Shown here in pieces: positions 1 to 9,257 of a stretch of 64,000 bases of DNA (position 1 is its first letter; every line of letters starts with the position of its first letter). This DNA comes from Brotaphodocola faecis (GTDB lineage: Bacteria; Bacillota; Clostridia; Lachnospirales; Lachnospiraceae): the NCBI RefSeq assembly GCF_040096075.1, contig NZ_JBBMFJ010000015.1:1-64000 (forward strand), in the 5' to 3' direction. A program made the translations under genes and the position numbers. A model generated the notes under the pieces. The model did not search any database and was not told the DNA's origin. It worked only from the letters and a program-made list of their open reading frames with translations.

Positions 1-30
1 GTCACTGCTTTTTTATTTGAGAAAGAAAAA

Positions 31-64
31 GCTGCGCAACAACCTTGGCAGGCCGTCGCGCAGC
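31..64 (-). terminator. Hairpin with T-run, likely terminator
   Basis: A perfect 7-bp stem (GCTGCGC / GCGCAGC) is followed on the minus strand by TTTTTCTTT. It lies about 100 bases past the stop codon of the helicase gene, downstream of a second hairpin, and would act as a back-up terminator. It could also be the 3' end of an unseen small RNA. Confidence 0.5.
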
Positions 65-97
65 GACTTAGTTCAATAACAATATTATAAAGTAACG

Positions 98-136
98 AAA
101 ATGCCAGGTGCGCCAATTCGGCGCCCCTGGCATTTT
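98..136. terminator. Bidirectional intrinsic terminator
   Basis: A very stable hairpin: AAAATGCCAGG pairs with CCTGGCATTTT, with an inner GCGCC/GGCGC stem and an AATTC loop. Flanking A and T runs let it work on either strand. It ends the helicase transcript on the minus strand. Confidence 0.8.
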
Positions 137-168
137 CTGTACGGGAATAATTTTTCTGTTCCGTACCT

Positions 169-3100
169 TTACTGCGGAGAAAGGATCTTAAGCAGTTCGT
201 CTTTGCTGAGGCTGCCGATGGATACCTGCTCTCCGGAAATGATCTGGTCTGCCAGATCCCGCTTCTGTTCCTGAAGCAGTAAGATATTTTCCTCTACCGT
301 ATCTTTCATGATCAGCTTGAATACCGATACCTGTTTCTCCTGTCCGATACGGTGAGCGCGGTCGGTGGCCTGATTCTGGGCTGCCACATTCCACCACGGA
401 TCGTAGTGGATCACGATGTCGGCCGCTGTTAAGTTTAAGCCGGTTCCTCCTGCCTTTAAGGAAATCAGGAATACCGGCGTCTCATCGGTCTGAAATGCTC
501 CGGCCATGCGAATTCGCTCTTCCTTCGGCGTTGCGCCTGTCAGTTCATGGAAGGCAATGCCTTCCTTCTTTAACCGCTGTCCGATCAACTCCAGCATGGA
601 CGTGAACTGGGAGAACAGAAGGATCTTATGGCCTCCCGCGATGCCTCCCGTAATCAGTTCCATGCAGGTGTCAAGCTTGGCCGAACCGCCCTTGTAGCGG
701 TCGAAGCACAATGACGGATCGCAGCAGATCTGGCGCAGCTTTGTAAGCTCTGCCAGCACCTGAATGCGCTCGGTTCCGTAGGTATCGCCGCTCATCTGCT
801 CCAGTTCTTCCTTTAAAGCCAGGGCATGGGCGGTGTAGAGCTGTTTCTGCTCTTTCTCCGCCATAGAGTACACCACGGTCTCCAGCTTGTCTGGAAGATC
901 TTTTAAAACATCCTTCTTCAAACGGCGCAGCACAAACGGGCCGGAAAGCCGCCGCAGGCTCTCCAGTGCGTACGGATCTCCGTCTTTGGCAATGGGGGAC
1001 TCAAACTGCTTGCGGAACCGGGAATAGGTAAATAAAAATCCCGGCATTAAATAGTCGAAAATGCTCCACAGCTCCGACAGACGGTTTTCAATCGGCGTAC
1101 CGGTCAGGGCGTAGCGGGTCTGGGCCTTAATCAGCTTCACTGACCTGGCGCTCTGAGTCAGCGGATTCTTGATGTACTGAGCCTCGTCAATCACCTGGAA
1201 CCGGAACTGAAATGGCTCGTAGCAGGCGATATCACGTTTTAAGAGGTCGTAGGAGGTGATGAGAATCTGCGGGTGGCAGATGGCCTCTGCTGATTCCTGG
1301 GCATCTGCCTGAACAGTTGTCTCCGAAGCAGCTGTTTCCAGGTGCTCCGTTCCGAGCTGCGCCGCGATTTTCAATATCTTCTCCCGCTCCGGCGCAGTGC
1401 CCGTCACAGTCTGCACGGTGAGTCCCGGCGCGAACCGGTTTAACTCATTTTCCCAGTTGTAGACCAGGGAAGCCGGACATACAATCAGAGACTGGGACTC
1501 CGGGTGCTCCTCTGCCTCGGCCTGCAGCAGCGCAATGATCTGGATGGTCTTTCCAAGGCCCATATCGTCGGCCAGAATGCCGCCAAATCCATTTACGTCC
1601 AGCGTTTTGAGCCAGCGGTAGCCGGTCTTCTGATAACCGCGCAGCACCTGCTGCAAAGACGCCGGAACCACATAGTCGCTGTCTTCCACGGACTTCATAC
1701 CGCGGACCACGGCCCGAAACAGATTATCCCGGTAAAAGGTGATGCCATTGCCCTCTTTTAATACACTGTCCAGATACAGGGCACGGTAAACCGGAACCTT
1801 GACCAGACCGGACAAAAGCTCCTCTCTTCCAATACCGAGACTGTCCGTCATGCGGGCCACCGTCATGAGACCATTTTCATCTACATTTAAGAACTCCCCG
1901 CTGCGCAGACGGTAATACTTCTTTTTCGGATCGTAGCCGGATAAGATATCCAGCAGCTCGTCCCGGGACATGCCCTCGGCGTCTACACTCAGTTCCAGCC
2001 ATCTTCCGGCAGTCTGTACGCCCACCTTTACCTGCGGGGATGGCAGGACGCGAATTTTCCGGGCTGCATCAGATACCAGCACCTGCCCCAGCTCCATGAA
2101 TTCCTCCATGCCCTCGGAGAGCAGGCGGTACAATGCCTCCTCATCGTTCCGGATGACCAGATACTCCGACTCGCCGTCCCGGTACTGGAAATACCGGGTG
2201 ATGACCTGGCTGATCTTAAACTCGCCCGGCACATCACGGCAGATGATCCGAGGCACCTTGTCATCGTTGAGCGGAGAGAAGGAAAAATCGCCGTAGGACA
2301 GCAGCGGCTTCATGGTAATCTCGTCCGGACCGGTGCTGTCAAAGGAGAACTGCGCCTTCAGTTCTTTCGGACGGTAGCTTTCCAGATCCACATCGTGGAC
2401 GGTAAGCTCCGCGTAAGGAAGAATCTTCTGCAGTACCCGCTCGTAAAACAGCGGAATGTCGCGGTCCTGAATATCCAGAGTGTGGCTCTTTTTATCTTTT
2501 AATACCTGCTCCAGGAACACGCCCAGCTCCCGGGATTCTGTCTCATCCAGGCACACCAGGCTTGTCTCGTTTCCCACATACCAGCCCCGCTCCCCCGGAA
2601 TACCAAAGAGCTCCTGATCGATCGAAACGGCAATGCCATCCCGGCCCGCCCGGCGGATCTGTACCGGCAGGCGCATGCACTCCTGCTTTACCTTCACATT
2701 ACAGTGGCTGCCATCGCCAAACTCCACCTCCAGATCCCGGTTTTCCATAAGCTGGAAAAAGCGGTCCCGGTTAGCGCGGTTTAAATTCAGAGTGCGAAGC
2801 CCCTGCATGGTGACAAACGAACTCTTCCGGAACTGCTCAAAATGTTCCTGATAAACCTGCACCAGCTCCAGAAGAAGGGCACACAGCTCCCGGTCCTCTT
2901 CCGCAAAGGCATTCAGGCTGTGATGGAAGGTCAGCTGCTTTCCATAAGATACGCTGGCTCCTGTGCGTACTGCCTCCGCAAAGGACATCAGGTCCTTTAT
3001 AATATAAAAACGATCCCGGCCAAGCTTGAATTCCAGACTGGCAGAACCGTTTTTTAACATCAGGCGCGGCACCAGCCGGATCTCTGTCTCCTCCGCATCT

Positions 3101-3405
3101 TCAATGATCTTTGCCACTTCCCGGTTGGTATACTCCCGGATCATGGTACGGATCTCCTGCGATGTGGAGACAGGACGGCCGGAATGCTGCTCCTGCTCTT
3201 TTTTCCATTGTTCCCACACAAGCTTTGCGTGCGCGCACATGCCCCGGTAGGAATTTCCATTTACACAAGAACAAGAGTAGTCACGAACCTGACTACCCTT
3301 GACATATAAACTCACCTTATATAAGCTGTCTCCATCCTGGACGGAGGCGCGGATTCCCTGCTCTCCCTTCCAGAATGTGCTGGTGGCAGACTCCGTTATC
3401 TTCAT
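169..3405 (-). CDS. SNF2-family DEAD/DEAH-box helicase with SWIM zinc finger
   Basis: A predicted ATP-dependent DNA translocase of the bacterial SNF2/HepA-like group, about 1078 residues. An N-terminal SWIM zinc finger is visible (Cys45, Cys47, Cys57, His59), then a long middle region. The SNF2 ATPase has the Walker A motif DDMGLGKT near residue 615 and a DEAQ Walker B motif near 740. The C-terminal helicase lobe ends in the family signature AGGTGLNLT followed by RAHRIGQ. The ATG at 3405 is preceded by AAGGAGG at good spacing; the frame stays open 43 codons further upstream, but no comparable site is seen there. Its exact cellular role (repair, transcription recycling) is unknown for this subfamily. 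It lies downstream of argS on the same strand. Confidence 0.9.
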   Translation of the reverse strand: MKITESATSTFWKGEQGIRASVQDGDSLYKVSLYVKGSQVRDYSCSCVNGNSYRGMCAHAKLVWEQWKKEQEQHSGRPVSTSQEIRTMIREYTNREVAKIIEDAEETEIRLVPRLMLKNGSASLEFKLGRDRFYIIKDLMSFAEAVRTGASVSYGKQLTFHHSLNAFAEEDRELCALLLELVQVYQEHFEQFRKSSFVTMQGLRTLNLNRANRDRFFQLMENRDLEVEFGDGSHCNVKVKQECMRLPVQIRRAGRDGIAVSIDQELFGIPGERGWYVGNETSLVCLDETESRELGVFLEQVLKDKKSHTLDIQDRDIPLFYERVLQKILPYAELTVHDVDLESYRPKELKAQFSFDSTGPDEITMKPLLSYGDFSFSPLNDDKVPRIICRDVPGEFKISQVITRYFQYRDGESEYLVIRNDEEALYRLLSEGMEEFMELGQVLVSDAARKIRVLPSPQVKVGVQTAGRWLELSVDAEGMSRDELLDILSGYDPKKKYYRLRSGEFLNVDENGLMTVARMTDSLGIGREELLSGLVKVPVYRALYLDSVLKEGNGITFYRDNLFRAVVRGMKSVEDSDYVVPASLQQVLRGYQKTGYRWLKTLDVNGFGGILADDMGLGKTIQIIALLQAEAEEHPESQSLIVCPASLVYNWENELNRFAPGLTVQTVTGTAPEREKILKIAAQLGTEHLETAASETTVQADAQESAEAICHPQILITSYDLLKRDIACYEPFQFRFQVIDEAQYIKNPLTQSARSVKLIKAQTRYALTGTPIENRLSELWSIFDYLMPGFLFTYSRFRKQFESPIAKDGDPYALESLRRLSGPFVLRRLKKDVLKDLPDKLETVVYSMAEKEQKQLYTAHALALKEELEQMSGDTYGTERIQVLAELTKLRQICCDPSLCFDRYKGGSAKLDTCMELITGGIAGGHKILLFSQFTSMLELIGQRLKKEGIAFHELTGATPKEERIRMAGAFQTDETPVFLISLKAGGTGLNLTAADIVIHYDPWWNVAAQNQATDRAHRIGQEKQVSVFKLIMKDTVEENILLLQEQKRDLADQIISGEQVSIGSLSKDELLKILSPQ

Positions 3406-3484
3406 AAAAAGTGCCTCCTTGCGCATACTGGTGAAATACGTGACATGCCTGCTCAGCTCGATTCCGCTTCGCTGTAACGTCAAA

Positions 3485-5251
3485 TTACATCCTCTCCGGC
3501 GCTTCAAATCCAAGTACCTGGATGCATACCTCAAGCACGCGTTTTACCAGAGTAATGAGGGCGATCCAGCTTGCCTGGCGCGCTTTGTCTTCCTCTGCCA
3601 GAATGCGGGTATCGTGGTAGAAGCTGTTGAAGGCGTTGGACAGGTCGAAGATGTACTGACAGATCTTGTGCGGCGCGGTCTCTGCAAACGCATTCTCCAT
3701 AACATCGTTGTACTTGGACAGCTCCAGCATCAGAGTCTTCTCGGCGTCACTGGCTGCCGGAAGAATGGTCTCTGCCGTTGTGCCCGGGTTCTGTGCCTCA
3801 TACTTGCCCAGAATGGATTTGATACGAACAATGGTGTACAGAATGTACGGACCAGTATTTCCCTCAAAGGAGATGAAGCGGTCAATATCGAACACGTAAT
3901 CTTTGGCTGCCTGGTTGGACAGGTCACCATATTTTAAGGCTGCAAGGCCGACAATCTTGGCGGTCTCCTTTGCCTCTGCCTCATCCATGCTGCGGTTTTC
4001 CATGATGCGGTTGTAAACAGCCTCATCGATGTCCGCAATGAGGTGCTCCAGACGCATCACGCCGCCCTCTCTGGTCTTAAACGGCTTGCCGTCCTTGCCG
4101 TTCATGGTACCAAAGCCGATGTGGATCATCGGGGTCTCCGGCTTTACATAGCCGGCCTTCTTTGCCACACGGAACACCTGCTTGAAGTGAAGCTCCTGAC
4201 GCTTATCGGTAATGTAAACGTACTTGACCGGATGGAAATCCTTCTCACGCTGGATGATGGTTCCCAGATCGGAGGTTGCGTACAGGGCAGCACCGTCAGA
4301 CTTGCGCACGATACACGGCGGCAGCTCCTTGGAGTCGGTCGGCTCGGTTACGTCTACAACCAGAGCGCCCTGGCTCTCGTATGCCAGACCCTTGTCCTGC
4401 AGGTCCTGAATCAGCCACGGAATATACTCCTCCGCGTCACTCTCGCCTTTCCAGAGTTCAAAATGAACGTCCAGATTGTCGTAGTTTCTCTTTAAGTCTG
4501 CCAGGGAAACACTCATGATATGTTTCCAGATGGCAGTGTACGGCGGATAGCCCTTCTGAAGCTTGAAGGTAGCGGTCTGCGCACGCTCCTTGAAAGCCTC
4601 GTCTACTTTGGACTTGCCGCTGGCAGTCGGGTAGATATCCTCCAGCTCGCTGATGGTAAACGGCGGCTCGGACGGATATTCTCCGGTGTAGTTTTCATCG
4701 AAATAAACCAGATCCGGCTTGCGGTCACGCAGTTCCTCGATGATGAGGCCCATCTGCAGGCCCCAGTCACCAAGATGTACGTCACCGATCATGTTGTAGC
4801 CTAAGTAACGGCCCATGCGCTTTACGCTCTCACCAATAACGGCAGAACGCAGGTGGCCGACATGGAGCGGCTTTGCCACGTTGGCTCCGCCGTAGTCCAC
4901 GATAATAGTCTCTCCGTGGCCCTCTTCCTCCACGCCAAGCTTCTCTTCCTTTGCCATGCCGTTCATGAGATCAGCCAGATAAGCGGTATTTAAACGGATG
5001 TTGATGAAACCAGGCATTACGGCATTGATTTCGGAAAACATGCCGTCTCCGCTTAATTTCTCAACAACCTCATTCGCAATGTCGATCGGTTTCTTTTTAT
5101 ATGCCTTGGCCGCTGCCATAGCGCCGTTGCACTGGTACTCACATAAGTCCGGGCGGTTGGATAAGACAACCTTTGCGTAGGATGCGTCGTAGCCACAGGC
5201 GGTAAATGCAGACTTCATCTCGTCCGCGATCAGATCCAGAATTCTTTTCAC
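3485..5251 (-). CDS. argS: Arginyl-tRNA synthetase
   Basis: Class I aminoacyl-tRNA synthetase charging tRNA-Arg in the cytoplasm, 588 residues, normal for the family. The HIGH-type motif is HVGH (near residue 130, in LHVGHLRSA). The KMSKS position is degenerate (FKTREGG), as is usual for ArgRS. A C-terminal DALR anticodon-binding domain ends the protein. I chose the GTG at 5251 because GGAG lies 8 bases upstream and the product then starts at the expected helical N-terminal domain; the frame is open 28 codons further up but lacks a ribosome-binding site. It has its own promoter and diverges from efp. Confidence 0.95.
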   Translation of the reverse strand: MKRILDLIADEMKSAFTACGYDASYAKVVLSNRPDLCEYQCNGAMAAAKAYKKKPIDIANEVVEKLSGDGMFSEINAVMPGFINIRLNTAYLADLMNGMAKEEKLGVEEEGHGETIIVDYGGANVAKPLHVGHLRSAVIGESVKRMGRYLGYNMIGDVHLGDWGLQMGLIIEELRDRKPDLVYFDENYTGEYPSEPPFTISELEDIYPTASGKSKVDEAFKERAQTATFKLQKGYPPYTAIWKHIMSVSLADLKRNYDNLDVHFELWKGESDAEEYIPWLIQDLQDKGLAYESQGALVVDVTEPTDSKELPPCIVRKSDGAALYATSDLGTIIQREKDFHPVKYVYITDKRQELHFKQVFRVAKKAGYVKPETPMIHIGFGTMNGKDGKPFKTREGGVMRLEHLIADIDEAVYNRIMENRSMDEAEAKETAKIVGLAALKYGDLSNQAAKDYVFDIDRFISFEGNTGPYILYTIVRIKSILGKYEAQNPGTTAETILPAASDAEKTLMLELSKYNDVMENAFAETAPHKICQYIFDLSNAFNSFYHDTRILAEEDKARQASWIALITLVKRVLEVCIQVLGFEAPERM

Positions 5252-5306
5252 CTTTGTTTCTCCTTTGATTGGTTTCACTGTAACGTTTTCTTCATACTGA
5301 ACTATT

Positions 5307-5335
5307 ATTATACCCGATTTAAGGTCAAAATGCAA
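5307..5335 (-). promoter_or_regulatory. argS promoter
   Basis: On the minus strand TTGCAT, 17 bases, then TATAAT, about 55 bases before the GTG start of argS. Confidence 0.55.
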
Positions 5336-5363
5336 GAAAAGGCCTGTTTAAGCCAAAAAACAG

Positions 5364-5392
5364 TTGAAAAATCATGTCTTTTAGTATAGAAT
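5364..5392 (+). promoter_or_regulatory. efp promoter
   Basis: TTGAAA, 17 bases, TAGAAT, followed by a short leader and AAGGAGG before the efp start. It diverges from the argS promoter. Confidence 0.6.
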
Positions 5393-5437
5393 ATAGTAGA
5401 TTAATAGCGAGTACGCAAATTCAAGGAGGAATATCAC

Positions 5438-5995
5438 ATGATTTCAGCAGGTGATTTTAGAAACGGCATTACCTTGGAAATCGAGGGTAACGTATACCAG
5501 ATCGTAGAGTTCCAGCACGTAAAACCGGGTAAAGGTGCTGCATTCGTAAGAACCAAAATCAAAAACGTTATGACCGGCGCAGTAGTAGAGAGAACTTTCC
5601 GTCCGACCGAGAAATTCCCGTCCGCAAGAATCGACCGTGTCGATATGCAGTATCTGTACGAGGATGGCGATCTGTACAACTTCATGAACATGGAGAACTA
5701 CGAGCAGATGGCTCTTGCTTCCGACGTAATCGGTGACGCATTAAAGTTCGTTAAGGAGAACGAGGTTGTTAAGATCTGCTCTTACAACGGCAAAGTATTC
5801 TCCGTAGAGCCGCCGTTATTCGTAGAGCTTGAGATCACCAACACCGAGCCGGGCTTCAAGGGCGATACCGCTCAGGGCGCAACCAAGCCGGCAACCGTTG
5901 AGACTGGCGCAACCGTATACGTTCCGCTGTTCGTTGACAACGGTGACAAGATCAAGATCGACACCCGTACCGGTGAGTACCTGTCCAGAGTTTAA
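5438..5995 (+). CDS. efp: Translation elongation factor P
   Basis: EF-P binds between the P and E sites and relieves ribosome stalling at polyproline. The 185 residues fit three OB-like domains. The acceptor loop at the tip of domain I reads PGKGAA with Lys32, the residue that is modified in many bacteria; no modification gene (epmA, deoxyhypusine or rhamnosyl enzymes) is seen nearby. AAGGAGG precedes the ATG at 5438. The codon use is clean and strongly biased, as expected for a highly expressed gene. It is monocistronic, with its own promoter and terminator. Confidence 0.97.
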   Translation: MISAGDFRNGITLEIEGNVYQIVEFQHVKPGKGAAFVRTKIKNVMTGAVVERTFRPTEKFPSARIDRVDMQYLYEDGDLYNFMNMENYEQMALASDVIGDALKFVKENEVVKICSYNGKVFSVEPPLFVELEITNTEPGFKGDTAQGATKPATVETGATVYVPLFVDNGDKIKIDTRTGEYLSRV

Positions 5996-6034
5996 TACTC
6001 CGCACAGTTTCCGGTCAAATCAACCGAACGCAAA

Positions 6035-6070
6035 AGAGGCAATTCCTTTTCCGGGAACTGCCTCTTTTTT
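6035..6070 (+). terminator. efp terminator
   Basis: AGAGGCA...TTCC hairpin with matching GGGAAC...TGCCTCT arm and a TTTTTT run, 40 bases after the efp stop. Confidence 0.85.
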
Positions 6071-6082
6071 GTTTGCTGCTTT

Positions 6083-6589
6083 TTAATTTTTCTTTCTATC
6101 ACGCTTATAAAAATACAGCACAACCGCCTCCAGATACCGCTTTAACACAATCTGGATTTCTTCCTTCGGATTGATGGGTTTTACCAGGATCCCATAAATT
6201 CCGGCCCGGTTCGCGCCGTACACATCGGTAAAGAGCTGGTCTCCCACAAACAAAACCTCGTCTTTGCAAAGTCCCATCTCTTCTACCGCCCGGTTGTAAT
6301 TTTTTATTCCCGGCTTTCCGGCCTTGTAAATGTAAGGAGAATGAACCTGCCCGGCAAAGGACTTCACCCGCGGCTCCTTGTTGTTTGAGAGAAGAAGGGT
6401 CTGAAATCCCAGTCCGTGAAGCTGCTCAAACAAAGCCAGAGCACGCTCGTCCGCCGGAGCACCGTGGGGAACCAAGGTATTATCAATATCAAAAATGACT
6501 CCCTTTTTTCCTTTTTCTTTCCAGCCCTCCCAGTCGATTTCATAGGTGCTGTCCACCCATTCTCTGGGATAAAATGGTTCTAATATCAC
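6083..6589 (-). CDS. YqeG family HAD-IIIA phosphatase
   Basis: A cytoplasmic HAD-superfamily phosphatase of 168 residues. The catalytic DxD motif is in VIFDIDNTLVPH near residue 33; motif II (LLSNN) and motif III/IV (KPGIKNY, VGDQLFTDVYGANRAG) follow in order. The family is related to mitochondrial phosphatidylglycerophosphate phosphatase, but the substrate in Clostridia is not established. It starts 14 bases downstream of nrdR and is probably co-transcribed with it. Confidence 0.85.
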   Translation of the reverse strand: MILEPFYPREWVDSTYEIDWEGWKEKGKKGVIFDIDNTLVPHGAPADERALALFEQLHGLGFQTLLLSNNKEPRVKSFAGQVHSPYIYKAGKPGIKNYNRAVEEMGLCKDEVLFVGDQLFTDVYGANRAGIYGILVKPINPKEEIQIVLKRYLEAVVLYFYKRDRKKN

Positions 6590-6603
6590 AATCGTACCCT
6601 GTC

Positions 6604-7065
6604 CTACTTTCGCTTATTTTCCAGAAGCTTTCCAAGCTCCTCCATAAAGGTGTTGACATCCTTAAATTCCCGGTAGACCGACGCAAAGCGCACATAGGCT
6701 ACCTCATCCAGCTGCTTTAACTTCTGCATGACCAGTTCTCCGATTGCGGAGGTTTCCACCTCCCGGTCTTCCATGGTAAAGATCTCGTTCTCAATTTCAT
6801 CGATCATCTGGTTGATCTGCTGAATGGAGACAGGCCGCTTATGGCAGGAATGCACCACCCCCGCCTCGATTTTGGAACGGTCATACGGTTCACGGGACTG
6901 GTCCTTTTTGATGACCATGAGGGGCATGGTTTCCAGTTTCTCATATGTGGTAAAGCGCTTTCCGCAGACCACGCACTGACGGCGGCGGCGGATGGAGCTG
7001 TTATCCTCTGCCGGACGGGAATCAATGACTTTGGTATCTGCTGCGCCGCAAAATGGACACTTCAA
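6604..7065 (-). CDS. nrdR: Transcriptional repressor NrdR
   Basis: Zinc-ribbon and ATP-cone repressor of ribonucleotide reductase genes, 153 residues. The N-terminal ribbon has two CxxC pairs (CPFC at 3-6 and CVVC near 31-34) followed by GKRFTTYE; the ATP-cone domain spans about residues 46-136 and senses dATP/ATP. No nrd genes are in the window, so targets lie elsewhere. It is the first gene of a probable two-gene unit with the YqeG-type phosphatase. Confidence 0.95.
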   Translation of the reverse strand: MKCPFCGAADTKVIDSRPAEDNSSIRRRRQCVVCGKRFTTYEKLETMPLMVIKKDQSREPYDRSKIEAGVVHSCHKRPVSIQQINQMIDEIENEIFTMEDREVETSAIGELVMQKLKQLDEVAYVRFASVYREFKDVNTFMEELGKLLENKRK

Positions 7066-7194
7066 GTTGTTTTCCTCCTGTGTATCACTTTTGTCATTAT
7101 TTTAACCCATCCTTTACATGGACGCAAGTATTTTTAAAGCACGAAACCGTTATAAAACTGACATACCCAGTCACAGTTCATGCGTTGCACAAAC

Positions 7195-7461
7195 CTAATC
7201 GCACTTGCACGGTTTCTCGATGTCCTTCAGCTTCTTAACCTCCACCAGAATAATGTCATCCCCGATCTGGCACACGTCCTTGAACGGAATGATGTATTCC
7301 TTCTCCCGCCCGAAGATTCCGCACAGGCAGCCAGGCCCCGGAACGATCAGATGGGTGATGCAGCCGTTTTCCGGGTTAAATTCCACATCGCCCACAAACC
7401 CCAGCTTTTTGCAGTCGCAGATGTTGATGACTTCTTTTTTTTTTAAATCAAACATACGCAT
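7195..7461 (-). CDS. YlmC/YmxH family PRC-barrel protein
   Basis: A small protein of about 88 residues with the pattern of the sporulation-associated YlmC/YmxH family: an N-terminal KEVINICDCKKLGFVGDVEF stretch, then a beta-barrel core (CITHLIVPG, YIIPFKDVCQIGDDIILVEV). It is Cys-rich, including CLCG in the middle and CKCD at the C terminus. The start is uncertain: the frame is open to 7542, but family alignment favours the ATGs at 7455-7461, and no strong ribosome-binding site settles it. The role in sporulation is known only by association. Confidence 0.75.
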   Translation of the reverse strand: MRMFDLKKKEVINICDCKKLGFVGDVEFNPENGCITHLIVPGPGCLCGIFGREKEYIIPFKDVCQIGDDIILVEVKKLKDIEKPCKCD

Positions 7462-7565
7462 AGGCCACATCCGGAACAAAACGTTCTTACTGTAGTCTAT
7501 GCGTATCGTTTCCAGGCGGTTCCTAAAGGAGGCCTGGCGCATTCTTTTTCATTTTCGTCTGCTGA

Positions 7566-8459
7566 TTAGAATAACGGAACAACAGCGCCCTCGTAGGTCT
7601 GCTCGATGTACTCTTTGACTGCGTCGCTGGTCAGAACCTCCATGAGTGCTTTGGTCTTCGCATCCTCTTCCTTGCCCTCCTGAACAGCTACAACGTTACC
7701 ATAGGTAGTTGCTGCCTCAGAGTCAGAAGCCTCTACTGCCAGTGCGTCAGATACCTTTAAGCCAGCCTCAATTGCGTAGTTGCCGTTGATAACCGCAATG
7801 TCAACATCCGGAAGTGAACGCGGAACCTGTGCTGCCTCAACCTCAAGGATGTCAAGGTTCTTCGGGTTCTCTACGATGTCGGTCTTGGTTGCTTTTAAGC
7901 CAGCGCCATCTTTCAGCTTTAACAGGCCATTTGCCTCAAGAAGAAGCAGGGCCCGGGCCTCGTTGGTTGCGTCGTTCGGAACTGCTACCTTTGCGCCGTC
8001 TGCCAGTGCATCCAGGGTTGCGGTCTTGCCTGCGTAAATACCAAACGGCTCGTAGTGGATCTTGCCTGCGCTTACTAACTTGGTTCCTCTCTCCTCATTG
8101 AACTGCTCCAGATATGGAAGATGCTGGAAATAGTTTGCATCCAGATCACCTGCGTCCAGTGCCAGGTTCGGCTGAACGTAATCGGTGTACTCCACGATCT
8201 TTAAGTTGTAGCCTTTCTTTGCCAGCTCTTCTCTTGCTGCCTCCAGAATCTCTGCGTGAGGTGCCGGGCTTGCGCCTACGGTCAGATCCTCCAGATCTCC
8301 GGTGGTCTCCTCTGCTGCTTCGCTGCTCTCTGCCTCTGCTGCGGAAGTCTCTGCTGCCTCTGCTGCTGCAGTGGTCTCAGCCGGTTTGCTGCCGCCGCAT
8401 GCGGTCAGGGCTGCTGCTGCCAGGAATGCTGCTGCGATCACACCAATGTTCTTTTTCAT
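7566..8459 (-). CDS. metQ: MetQ methionine-binding lipoprotein
   Basis: Substrate-binding lipoprotein of the methionine ABC importer (NlpA family), 297 residues. A signal peptide ends in a lipobox with Cys21 (ALTAC), followed by an Ala/Glu/Thr/Ser-rich linker (about 22-58) and the NlpA fold beginning LTVGASPAPHAEIL. The family signatures DLDANYFQHLPYL and VPNDATNEARAL are present. It is the last gene of metN-metI-metQ, separated from metI by about 130 bases that contain small inverted repeats but no clear terminator. Confidence 0.95.
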   Translation of the reverse strand: MKKNIGVIAAAFLAAAALTACGGSKPAETTAAAEAAETSAAEAESSEAAEETTGDLEDLTVGASPAPHAEILEAAREELAKKGYNLKIVEYTDYVQPNLALDAGDLDANYFQHLPYLEQFNEERGTKLVSAGKIHYEPFGIYAGKTATLDALADGAKVAVPNDATNEARALLLLEANGLLKLKDGAGLKATKTDIVENPKNLDILEVEAAQVPRSLPDVDIAVINGNYAIEAGLKVSDALAVEASDSEAATTYGNVVAVQEGKEEDAKTKALMEVLTSDAVKEYIEQTYEGAVVPLF

Positions 8460-8591
8460 AATACTTATCCTCCTCGATAAATAAATTTGATTTATATGGC
8501 CTTTGGCCGACAGCCGTGTGACCGGCTGCTAAATCCGCTGTCTGTTTGTCTCCGGCCCGGTTTGTCAGGTTTTCTCCCCTGTCCAAACGCT

Positions 8592-9257
8592 CTACCGGAT
8601 TCGTTTGTCACTCTTTCTTGCCAGTCTCATGCCGATCTCCTGAATAACCTGGACAATGATGACCAGAATGGCTACCGTCACCAGCATGATGTCCGTCTCA
8701 TAACGGTAGTAACCGTAGTTGATGGCAATGCCGCCCAGTCCGCCGCCGCCAACCGCGCCTGCCATAGCGGAATAGCCCAGAATGGTGGTGGTGGAGATAG
8801 CCGCTCCGATTAAGAGGGACGGCTTTGACTCCGGAAGCAGAACCTTCCAGATGATCTGGAACGTGGAAGCTCCCATAGACTTTGCTGCCTCAATGACACC
8901 GGCATCAATCTCCTTAAAGGAAGACTCTACCATGCGGGCAATGTAGGGCGCCGCGGATGCCACCAGCGGCGGCACGACCGCTTTCCAGCCAAGGCTCGTT
9001 CCCACCAACTTTCTGGTAACCGGGATCATCATGATCAGAAGAATGAGGAACGGCACCGACCGGAGCAGGTTGATGATGAGTCCCAGCACCTTCTGCAGTG
9101 CCGGAATGGGGCGGATGCCCTCTTTATCGGTCACCACCAGGATGATGCCCAGTGGGATTCCGATGATGTAGGAAACAATGGTGGAAATGATCACCATACA
9201 TAAGGTTTCTCCGATTCCGTTGCGGATCAGTTCCAAAATCTGCTGACTAAATAACAT
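8592..9257 (-). CDS. metI: MetI methionine ABC permease
   Basis: Inner-membrane permease of the methionine importer, 221 residues with about five hydrophobic segments. The EAA-type cytoplasmic loop that contacts the ATPase is visible (EAAKSMGASTFQIIWKVLLPE). Its start overlaps the end of metN by 11 bases, so the two are translationally linked. It is the middle gene of metNIQ. Confidence 0.95.
   Translation of the reverse strand: MLFSQQILELIRNGIGETLCMVIISTIVSYIIGIPLGIILVVTDKEGIRPIPALQKVLGLIINLLRSVPFLILLIMMIPVTRKLVGTSLGWKAVVPPLVASAAPYIARMVESSFKEIDAGVIEAAKSMGASTFQIIWKVLLPESKPSLLIGAAISTTTILGYSAMAGAVGGGGLGGIAINYGYYRYETDIMLVTVAILVIIVQVIQEIGMRLARKSDKRIR

Noticed and set aside
3406..3534. N-terminal extension of the helicase gene
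   Set aside because: Open but without a ribosome-binding site; AAGGAGG points to 3405.
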